6,488 nucleotides of DNA. It comes from Candidatus Aminicenantota bacterium (GTDB lineage: Bacteria; Acidobacteriota; Aminicenantia; Aminicenantales; Aminicenantaceae). Shown piece by piece: positions 1 to 4,502 of the stretch (positions within the stretch are counted from its first letter, which is position 1; every line of letters starts with the position of its first letter). The stretch spans positions 1 to 6,488 of the forward strand of contig JAFGNQ010000326.1 in the NCBI GenBank assembly GCA_016926925.1, given 5' to 3'. The position numbers and the translations under genes were made by a program. Under the pieces are notes generated by a model, which saw nothing but the letters and a program-made list of their open reading frames with translations, had not been told where the DNA came from and did not search any database.

Positions 1-152
1 AGCGGTTTGCCGGTTATGGCCACCCAGTGGCGTCCATGAAGGACCGGCTTTTCCGTACGGAGTGCCGTCATTTTTATCGAAGCGATGAGCAGGACACAAA
101 CCAAGATCAACGGCTTCCATCCTATTTGCATCATTTTCAAGCTTATCAACAT
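1..152 (-). CDS. ggt: Probable gamma-glutamyltransferase, N-terminal part (3' end outside window)
   Basis: Fifty codons are visible before the window edge. The start is ATG at 152-150, preceded by GAGGAG (160-165) with a 7-base spacer, which decides the start. Residues 1-30 form a basic then hydrophobic leader (PLILVCVLLIAS, about 14-25), consistent with a signal peptide or membrane anchor. The following stretch, KPVLHGRHWVAITGKPL, resembles the N-terminus of the gamma-glutamyltransferase / Ntn-hydrolase family, where a 'HG..W..I.G.PLA' segment precedes the conserved GGNAVDAA region. That region and the catalytic threonine lie outside the window. Family members transfer or hydrolyse gamma-glutamyl groups, typically of glutathione, in the periplasm. 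It is encoded downstream of the HAD phosphatase on the same strand but has its own promoter-like sequence. The family call rests on about 15 residues, so it is moderate only; the gene start itself is well supported. Confidence 0.58.
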   Translation of the reverse strand, partial: MLISLKMMQIGWKPLILVCVLLIASIKMTALRTEKPVLHGRHWVAITGKP

Positions 153-199
153 TGTCTCTCTCCTCTCACTTTTATTGAATAATGGTCCACATACACTAA

Positions 200-227
200 A
201 GTCTAATTTTCCCATACGGATTGTCAA
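200..227 (-). promoter_or_regulatory. Sigma-70-like promoter for the ggt-like gene
   Basis: Read on the minus strand, a perfect -35 TTGACA (227-222) is followed after 16 bases by TAGACT (205-200), which matches TATAAT at four of six positions. Transcription would begin near 193, leaving an untranslated leader of about 40 bases before the GAGGAG ribosome-binding site. This suggests the gene can be transcribed independently of the upstream HAD gene. The assignment is by pattern only. Confidence 0.5.
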
Positions 228-306
228 GGCAAAAGAAACACACGAGAACTCTTCAATCCAGCCAAGGTCTATGGAATATGCAAGAATCGACTTGAGCCGG
301 GGATAA

Positions 307-963
307 CTACTCTAAAAGATCAAGAAGAGCAAGGGGATGATGAAGAACGGCTCGAGCACCGCTCTCCCAGAGTTCATCTTCGGTTCGAAATCCCCAGAGA
401 GCTCCGACAGGATTCATACCGGCAGCTGCGGCTGTTTTCATATCCGTGTCGGAATCCCCGAGGAAGAGGATTTTATCAGGCTCGATATACAGATTCCGAG
501 CAATCCAAAGAGCACCGGTAGGGTCAGGCTTTATGGGTAAGGGAGATATGGCGCCCATCACGTAGGCGAAACTATACCCTGAGAAAAAATGAGATACGGC
601 ACGCTTCGTCAATTCATCTATTTTATTGGAAAGAACGCTCATCTTTACCCGCCTTGCTGTGAGGGCTTCAAGAAGCTCTACAATACCCTCATAAGGTTGT
701 GTCTTCACCGCCCAGCTTTTACCGTATTCTTCCCTAAGCATTGCCACGCACCGTTCGATCGTGACATCATCGCGCACGGCTTCTGGTAAAGCCTGCACAA
801 CAAGCATACGGACCCCTTCCCCAACCATATGTTTGTAGTCATCGACTCTATGGATGGCGTGTCCCATCTTGAGCAGAACTGTGTTCATCGCATCGGTCAA
901 ATCGGCGATCGAGTCCAAAAGTGTGCCGTCAAGATCAAAGATCACAGCCTGGAATCGTGACAT
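307..963 (-). CDS. gph: HAD-superfamily phosphatase, phosphoglycolate phosphatase-like
   Basis: This 218-residue protein has all four HAD motifs. Motif I is DLDGT (nucleophile D10, acid D12), motif II is LSNK (S112), the motif III lysine is K145 in PIKPDP, and motif IV is GDSDTDM (D170, D174). The helical cap lies at about residues 17-90. Length and motif spacing fit the Gph/PGP subgroup, which hydrolyses 2-phosphoglycolate in the cytoplasm. It salvages the 2-phosphoglycolate released from damaged DNA ends or by oxygenase side reactions. Other small phosphomonoesters remain possible because HAD specificity is hard to read from sequence. I chose the ATG at 963 over a possible start five codons upstream because AAGGA (974-970) lies 6 bases before it and the protein then begins just before the motif I strand (MSRFQAVIFDLDGT). 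The gene sits upstream of the ggt-like gene on the same strand, 154 bases away. No clear terminator follows it. Confidence 0.85.
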   Translation of the reverse strand: MSRFQAVIFDLDGTLLDSIADLTDAMNTVLLKMGHAIHRVDDYKHMVGEGVRMLVVQALPEAVRDDVTIERCVAMLREEYGKSWAVKTQPYEGIVELLEALTARRVKMSVLSNKIDELTKRAVSHFFSGYSFAYVMGAISPLPIKPDPTGALWIARNLYIEPDKILFLGDSDTDMKTAAAAGMNPVGALWGFRTEDELWESGARAVLHHPLALLDLLE

Positions 964-1027
964 CCGGCATCCTTGCATTCAAACTTAACTTGAAGATTTT
1001 TTTCCATATCATATCGACAAATAACTA

Positions 1028-1074
1028 GAAAGTATTTAGGGATGTTTTCGCTCATTCAATCCCTGAATACTTTC
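1028..1074. repeat. 16-bp inverted repeat upstream of the HAD gene
   Basis: The arm GAAAGTATTTAGGGAT (1028-1043) pairs with 1059-1074 at 15 of 16 positions; the exception (T1037/G1065) would be a U-G pair in RNA. The loop is 15 bases. A third copy of the AGTATTTA core follows in inverted orientation at 1077-1084 (TAAATACT). On the minus strand the only -10-like sequence before the HAD gene, TATGAT (1013-1008), would place its -35 region inside the left arm, so the repeat could be an operator. No T-tract follows either arm, which argues against a terminator. A transposon remnant is an alternative. Confidence 0.5.
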
Positions 1075-1530
1075 CGTAAATACTCTGAATTTCTTCTTTC
1101 CACACAATATGGAAGAGAACCGACTTGAATTATTCAGGCTAATGCTCATCAAATGCGCCCAGAGCAAGAGTCCTGCACAGGAATACAAAGATGTATTTTA
1201 CCAGGTAATGGATACCGGTACCAGCTTCAATGAAGGGAACGGTCGAGTCTAGGGATGATAAGGAATTTTGAAACAATTTTCTATTCACTAGTAATTTTAT
1301 AGGTTTTGTGTTATGATTGAAGTTGTATGTCTTCTGAGCCGGAGAGCAGGCGGACACTCCTTCTAACTCCCCAAAGAGATCCCTTTGAAACGGCCGCTTT
1401 TTCCCTGAATCGTTCATAAAACCCCGACATAACCTGTATTGAAACGTCTTTTCTTTTATTGGCGACATTATTTACTATAAAGGCAAGGCGATTTCAGCTC
1501 CTCGGCTGTATCGCGGCCTAGTCACAGCAG

Positions 1531-1569
1531 ACTGAAAATCAGGGACATGTCCCAAGATTTTTTGTCAGT
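1531..1569. repeat. REP-like extended palindrome around GGGACATGTCCC
   Basis: The perfect 12-bp palindrome GGGACATGTCCC (1542-1553) is flanked by AAAATC (1535-1540) and GATTTT (1556-1561). Outside these lie ACTG (1531-1534) and CAGT (1566-1569). The arms match apart from an extra base near the core and four extra bases in the outer right arm, so the unit can fold as a long interrupted hairpin. This layout resembles repetitive extragenic palindromes and the ends of IS200/RAYT-type elements, but no transposase is present. The six Ts at 1558-1563 would also let it act as a weak terminator for plus-strand transcripts. Only one copy lies in this window, so 'repeat' refers to the internal inverted repeat. 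Confidence 0.45.
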
Positions 1570-1624
1570 ACAGCAACCACAGATCTTGAATAATCCTGTC
1601 TTTTTTTATAAAAAAATGAACCTT

Positions 1625-1640
1625 TGGGCCGGCAATTGCG
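1625..1640 (+). promoter_or_regulatory. Weak sigma-54-like promoter candidate before the DUF4097 gene
   Basis: GG at 1626-1627 and GC at 1638-1639 have the spacing of the -24/-12 elements, and TTGC (1636-1639) is a perfect -12 core. The -24 box reads TGGGCC instead of TGGCAC, so two conserved positions are wrong. The start would be near 1651, giving a leader of about 119 bases that contains both dyads at 1682-1742. I found no better sigma-70 pair upstream of this gene. Treat this as a candidate only. Confidence 0.22.
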
Positions 1641-1681
1641 TCTGAAATAATGCATCTGTACATATATTTATGGAATGAATG

Positions 1682-1701
1682 CGACACGAGGTATCGTGTT
1701 C
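1682..1701. promoter_or_regulatory. Operator-like dyad ACACGA-N4-TCGTGT
   Basis: ACACGA (1684-1689) and TCGTGT (1694-1699) form a perfect 6-bp inverted repeat with a 4-base spacer. Flanking CG (1682-1683) and CG-like bases (1700-1701 TC) extend it imperfectly. It lies about 70 bases before the DUF4097 start codon. The size and symmetry fit a dimeric repressor or activator site. The same bases could fold as a short hairpin in the leader RNA. Confidence 0.35.
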
Positions 1702-1726
1702 GAATAAAGTTGCATGTAAGCCGAAT

Positions 1727-1742
1727 GCTCAATCCATTGAGC
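1727..1742. promoter_or_regulatory. Second dyad GCTCAA-N4-TTGAGC in the DUF4097 leader
   Basis: GCTCAA (1727-1732) and TTGAGC (1737-1742) form a perfect 6-bp inverted repeat around TCCA, 43 bases after the first dyad (centre to centre) and 27 bases before the start codon. It would be a small RNA hairpin just upstream of the ribosome-binding site, or a DNA operator. No known regulator consensus is recognised. Confidence 0.33.
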
Positions 1743-1769
1743 TTAATCCATTTATTTATGGAGGGAAAG

Positions 1770-2720
1770 ATGCAAATCATGACACACCGTCTACGGGCAC
1801 TGAACATATTCGTGATGCTTCTTGCATTTCTTCTGATAGGCTCAGCCGGGGCCAGCATCGATGATACCATTACAAAATCATTCGCTGTCGAACCGGGCGG
1901 AACCTTGAACATAGAAACGGCACGAGGTTCGATAGAAGTCCGGGCGGTTGCAGGCAGTTCTGTGGATATTGAAGTCATAAGAAAAGTCAGGACATCGGAT
2001 ACAGATAAAGCCAAAAAAATTTTTGACGATTTCCGGATCGATTTCAATCAGAGCGGGAATGATGTCTTTGTAAAGGCGGAAAAAAAATACAGGGAGAGTA
2101 TCTGGGACAAGATCTGGAACCGCCTGAACGTCAAATACATCGTGACTGTCCCCAGGAAATACAATGTCAAACTCAAAACGAGCGGCGGGAGCATAGCCGT
2201 CGACGGACTCACAGGCGAGGTCGATGTCAAAACATCCGGGGGAAGCCTCAAACTGAACTCTATCATAGGTCCCGTGATAGGAAGAACATCTGGGGGCAGC
2301 ATAAGAATCGGTGAAGTCCAAGGCGATGTCGATGTCCATACCTCCGGAGGAAGCATCGGCATCGAGTGTGTCACAGGCACTGTCGACGCCGACACTTCGG
2401 GAGGAGGCATTACGGTCAACGAAGTGAGGGGATCCATTCAGGCCAACACCTCAGGAGGCTCTATCAAAGCCACCCTCACACGCCAACCGGATGCCGACTG
2501 TCGTCTGACCACCTCAGGAGGATCGGTGACGGTCTACCTCAATGGAGACATCGCTGTTGATGTGGATGCAGGGACCAGCGGCGGCAGTGTTCACACGGAA
2601 TTTCCCGTCACTCTCACCGGAAAAATCGACAAGAAAAAACTAAAGGCTAAAATCAACGGAGGCGGACCTCTTCTCTACTTGCACACATCGGGAGGCAGTA
2701 TCTACTTGAAAAAGAGGTAA
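1770..2720 (+). CDS. Exported DUF4097-type beta-strand repeat protein
   Basis: The start is ATG at 1770, because GGAGGG (1760-1765) precedes it by 4 bases. The reading frame stays open 40 codons further upstream, but that stretch has no ribosome-binding site and would bury the signal peptide. The 316-residue product begins with a basic segment and a hydrophobic core (IFVMLLAFLLIGSAGA, about 13-28), a Sec-type signal with likely cleavage after AGA. Residues 137-312 contain nine TSGG[SG] repeats, the first six exactly 18 residues apart and the last three at 21, 21 and 37. This is the pattern of DUF4097 (adhesin-like) proteins, which are thought to form a right-handed beta-solenoid. The function of the family is unsettled; a periplasmic or surface structural role is inferred from the signal peptide. 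Two cysteines (200, 244) lie in the repeat region. It converges with the DUF456 gene, with one base between the stop codons. Confidence 0.85.
   Translation: MQIMTHRLRALNIFVMLLAFLLIGSAGASIDDTITKSFAVEPGGTLNIETARGSIEVRAVAGSSVDIEVIRKVRTSDTDKAKKIFDDFRIDFNQSGNDVFVKAEKKYRESIWDKIWNRLNVKYIVTVPRKYNVKLKTSGGSIAVDGLTGEVDVKTSGGSLKLNSIIGPVIGRTSGGSIRIGEVQGDVDVHTSGGSIGIECVTGTVDADTSGGGITVNEVRGSIQANTSGGSIKATLTRQPDADCRLTTSGGSVTVYLNGDIAVDVDAGTSGGSVHTEFPVTLTGKIDKKKLKAKINGGGPLLYLHTSGGSIYLKKR
2175..2705 (+). repeat. Nine-copy TSGGS-type coding repeat (54-base period)
   Basis: Repeat starts, counted from the first T of TSGG, fall at residues 137, 155, 173, 191, 209, 227, 248, 269 and 306 of the DUF4097 protein. A full unit is 18 residues, for example RTSGGSIRIGEVQGDVDV. 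Copy 5 reads TSGGG instead of TSGGS. No two copies use the same 15 bases for the five-residue core. The repeats are therefore old and kept by protein selection, not by recent DNA duplication. Confidence 0.85.
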
Positions 2721-2721
2721 A

Positions 2722-3198
2722 TCAGAAGAGCACTTTAAAAAAATAAAAGGTCATCACTCCGGAAAGGGTCAGCTTCAGCAGCATTCCGAGCATAACACCG
2801 ATAAAAACGCCTCCACCCGCTTTGAGCGCTTGACGCCCTTGCTTTCCCGTTAGAAGTTCACCCAGGAAAGCTCCCAGGAATGCGCCGACGATCATGCCGA
2901 AAGGGGGAAACCAAATGAGGCCGACAAGAAGCCCGGCTACAGATCCCCAAAAACCTGCTTTTGACGCACCAAACTTCTTTGCGCCCATAGCCGGAACAAC
3001 ATAGTCCAAGACCGTGACAAGCAGCGTAAGAAAAGCCATTAGAATGAGAAAGGACACGCTGTACGGCTCCCAACGCTTTGCAGCGGATAGAAGGAGCAAA
3101 GCTAAAAAACTGAACGGCGGGCCTGCAATTCCGGGGATGACGCACCCTACAAGACCAACGATCAAGCTTATGACACCCAAAACAATCAATACAATCAT
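2722..3198 (-). CDS. DUF456 family small integral membrane protein
   Basis: This 158-residue protein is almost entirely hydrophobic and glycine-rich. Likely membrane segments are at about 2-22, 28-40, 48-70, 83-113 and 128-154. Features I associate with DUF456 are the PGIAGPP turn (22-28) after the first segment, DYVVPAMGAKKFGASKAGFWG (65-85), and a glycine-rich second half with PPFGMIVGAFLGAFLGELL (98-116). The function of the family is unknown; the location is the inner membrane. I chose the ATG at 3198 because GAGGA (3209-3205) precedes it by 6 bases and the protein then has the family's usual length of about 160. An in-frame extension to 3315 has no membrane or domain content. Its stop codon lies one base from the stop of the convergent DUF4097 gene. 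No obvious terminator separates the two, so their transcripts probably overlap. Confidence 0.85.
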   Translation of the reverse strand: MIVLIVLGVISLIVGLVGCVIPGIAGPPFSFLALLLLSAAKRWEPYSVSFLILMAFLTLLVTVLDYVVPAMGAKKFGASKAGFWGSVAGLLVGLIWFPPFGMIVGAFLGAFLGELLTGKQGRQALKAGGGVFIGVMLGMLLKLTLSGVMTFYFFKVLF

Positions 3199-3450
3199 GA
3201 CATTTCCTCTACCCTGATCATTGCCTGCCGGACAACTGAACAAAATGCGGCGGGATAGACCATATTTATCGCATCGACACGATTCCTTTCGATCAAAAGG
3301 AATGGACGCTGCCATACCGATATTAAAGAAGCGCTGATAAAATTACAATTCATGATTGCATAAAGCAGGCATATCCGCTTTATCAAGTCATGGCTCACGA
3401 GAGCGCAAACGTTGCGGCAGCGCTGCAGAACCAATATTCCTTATTCAGCA
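3199..3450. other. Intergenic region with several dyads (divergent promoters)
   Basis: Together with the next two entries this fills the 391 bases between the divergently transcribed DUF456 and DUF2202 genes. No gene is supported here. There are three clear inverted repeats. ATTCCTTT/AAAGGAAT with a 6-base loop spans 3282-3303. ATAAAGC/GCTTTAT (3360-3383) has an inner GG/CC pair, for a 9-bp stem with one bulged base. CGCAA/TTGCG (3404-3416) is followed by the perfect palindrome GCAGCGCTGC (3417-3426). The first lies about 85 bases before the DUF456 start and may be its operator. I found no good sigma-70 promoter for DUF456. Confidence 0.45.
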
Positions 3451-3484
3451 CGACACAATTGTCACTTTCCTGACAAAAGTGTCG
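3451..3484. promoter_or_regulatory. Paired enhancer-like inverted repeat (putative activator binding sites)
   Basis: CGACACAATTGTCA (3451-3464) and TGACAAAAGTGTCG (3471-3484) are inverted copies, matching at 12 of 14 positions, separated by CTTTCC. Each arm is itself a pseudo-palindrome of the form GACA-N4-TGTC. The two half-site centres are 20 bp apart, about two helical turns, so both would face the same side of the DNA. The whole is centred near -95 relative to the start predicted from the sigma-54 promoter at 3537, a usual distance for an enhancer-binding activator. The activator itself is not in the window. Confidence 0.6.
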
Positions 3485-3536
3485 GTTTATTCCGATCCAA
3501 AAAAATCTAACCCTAATTATTTCAATAAGATAGACA

Positions 3537-3552
3537 TGGCACACGATTTGCT
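3537..3552 (+). promoter_or_regulatory. Sigma-54 (RpoN) promoter of the DUF2202 gene
   Basis: TGGCAC (3537-3542), five bases, then TTGCT (3548-3552) match the -24/-12 consensus TGGCAC-N5-TTGCW at every position. The predicted start is near 3563. This leaves a leader of about 27 bases carrying the ribosome-binding site GGAGGT (3579-3584), 5 bases before the ATG at 3590. Promoter, leader and ribosome-binding site are therefore all correctly spaced, which makes a chance match unlikely. Sigma-54 promoters need an ATP-dependent activator bound upstream; the paired repeat at 3451-3484 is the candidate site. Confidence 0.82.
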
Positions 3553-3589
3553 TTAGATATATCCGAAATCGAATGATCGGAGGTCATAA

Positions 3590-4327
3590 ATGATAAAAAG
3601 AATCGCATTAACGCTTGGTTTTACCGCACTCTTCCTTGTTCCCGCATTTGCACAGGGAAACGGAAATGGAGGCGGGAACGGAAATGGTTACGGACCGGGT
3701 GAGCAAAACTGCCGTGAAGCCTATAACGGCGGAATGTCCGAACTCATCGCGAGCCTCCCCTATCAAGAAGTTGATGAAAAAGAGAGGGCCGATCTCTCTT
3801 ATATGTACCAGGAAGAGAAAATGGCACGCGATGTCTACTTGACTCTAAAAGAGCACTGGAACCGGCTCATATTCCAGAACATCGCCAATAGCGAGCAGCG
3901 GCATATGGATGCCATTAAAATGCTATTCGATAAATATTCTCTGCCGCTTCCTATCCTGGATGATACCGTAGGATACTTTACGAATGCGGAAATTCAGAAC
4001 CTTTATCTCGAGCTCGTTGCTGCCGGCAAAGTATCGCTGGAGAATGCGTTGAAAGTGGGAGCGACTATCGAAGACCGGGATATCTTCGACCTGAAAGAGG
4101 CCTTGTATCGGACAGACAATTCGGACATAAAAACCGTATACCAAAACCTCATGAAGGGTTCGAGGAATCACCTGCGTGCTTTTGCTCGCCAGTTGAGTAT
4201 TCTGAGCATATCTTATGAAGCTCAATACTTATCTCAGGAAGAAGTCGATGCCATCATCAACTCTCCCATGGAACGAGGAGTTGTCGACGAAAATGGAGAG
4301 CCTTTTTTTGGCGATATAGACTGGTAG
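3590..4327 (+). CDS. Exported DUF2202 ferritin-like protein
   Basis: This 245-residue protein starts at an ATG preceded by GGAGGT with a 5-base spacer. Residues 1-21 are a Sec signal peptide (MIKRIALTLGFTALFLVPAFA), with likely cleavage after AFA, so the protein acts outside the cytoplasm. A Gly/Asn-rich linker (23-37, GNGNGGGNGNGYGPG) follows. The DUF2202 domain spans about 50-225. Candidate di-iron ligands in ferritin-like order are E75/E76 in YQEEKMARDVY, E102 and H105 in SEQRHMDA (the ExxH motif), E161 in the third helix, and H194 in SRNHLRAF. By family knowledge this is a four-helix, ferritin-like fold; whether it stores iron, oxidises it or does something else is not established. A short acidic tail ends in GDIDW. 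It is expressed from a sigma-54 promoter and probably as a single gene, since a hairpin follows it. Confidence 0.85.
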   Translation: MIKRIALTLGFTALFLVPAFAQGNGNGGGNGNGYGPGEQNCREAYNGGMSELIASLPYQEVDEKERADLSYMYQEEKMARDVYLTLKEHWNRLIFQNIANSEQRHMDAIKMLFDKYSLPLPILDDTVGYFTNAEIQNLYLELVAAGKVSLENALKVGATIEDRDIFDLKEALYRTDNSDIKTVYQNLMKGSRNHLRAFARQLSILSISYEAQYLSQEEVDAIINSPMERGVVDENGEPFFGDIDW

Positions 4328-4343
4328 GTTGCGATAAAAACAT

Positions 4344-4419
4344 GGGAGTGTTCATCAGGAATAATTTTAGCCTCTATTACAGTTCCGGCTACGGAATCCA
4401 CCTGTGAGCACTCCCTTTT
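4344..4419 (+). terminator. Long hairpin with short T-run after the DUF2202 gene
   Basis: GGGAGTGTTCA (4344-4354) pairs fully with TGAGCACTCCC (4405-4415) as RNA, 11 bp including one G-U. Three more pairs follow inside it: AGG 4357-4359 with CCT 4401-4403. The large loop carries a second hairpin, TTCCG-GCTA-CGGAA (4383-4396). Four Ts (4416-4419) follow directly. It could be the DUF2202 terminator, but the long loop and short T-run are atypical, so a structured RNA element before dinB is an alternative. Confidence 0.42.
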
Positions 4420-4441
4420 CCAATCAAGCACTCGAAAAGGG
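4413..4441 (+). promoter_or_regulatory. Alternative hairpin overlapping the terminator-like stem
   Basis: CCCTTTTC (4413-4420) pairs perfectly with GAAAAGGG (4434-4441) across a 13-base loop. Its left arm uses the last three Cs of the preceding stem and the whole T-run, so the two hairpins cannot be complete at the same time. That is the geometry of an antiterminator or attenuator in the leader before dinB. The function is inferred from base pairing alone. Confidence 0.3.
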
Positions 4442-4502
4442 CCATGTTTCCTGCAGCGTTTTGCGGGTTGCCTGCAATCCGTCCTGTGAGTACAATTGAA
4501 AT

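Larger units (their letters stand above)
979..1649. other. Gene-poor interval with inverted repeats
   Basis: This interval of about 670 bases, between the HAD gene and the DUF4097 leader, holds no convincing gene. A 47-codon plus-strand frame (1109-1252) and a 109-codon minus-strand frame (1139-1468) overlap each other. Neither has a Shine-Dalgarno sequence or a recognisable domain. What it does contain are a 16-bp stem (1028-1074), a REP-like palindrome (1531-1569) and the perfect AT palindrome TTTTTTTATAAAAAAA (1601-1616). It may include decayed coding or mobile-element sequence, but I cannot show that. Confidence 0.5.

Noticed and set aside
85..306. 73-codon plus-strand open frame
   Set aside because: It is antisense to the ggt-like start and its promoter, has no ribosome-binding site and no recognisable domain; the minus-strand reading explains the sequence better.
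1109..1252. 47-codon plus-strand frame starting MEENRLELFRLM
   Set aside because: The composition looks protein-like, but there is no Shine-Dalgarno sequence, no known similarity, and it overlaps an equally unsupported minus-strand frame. It could be a gene remnant; not enough to call.
1139..1468. 109-codon minus-strand open frame
   Set aside because: No ribosome-binding site before 1468, low-complexity AT-rich surroundings and no domain.
1650..1769. 40-codon N-terminal extension of the DUF4097 protein
   Set aside because: It would bury the signal peptide, has no ribosome-binding site, and spans two dyads typical of a leader region. The GGAGGG site selects 1770.
1878..2437. Long minus-strand frames opposite the DUF4097 gene
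   Set aside because: These are mirror images of the TSGGS coding repeats (for example recurring LPPDV) and have no start signals.
2175..2705. Possible CRISPR-like or tandem DNA repeat
   Set aside because: The periodicity is in the protein. The DNA units differ in every copy and lie inside one open reading frame.
3195..3434. 79-codon minus-strand frame and the 3315 extension of DUF456
   Set aside because: They lie in the regulatory region full of dyads. DUF456 has its proper length and ribosome-binding site from 3198.
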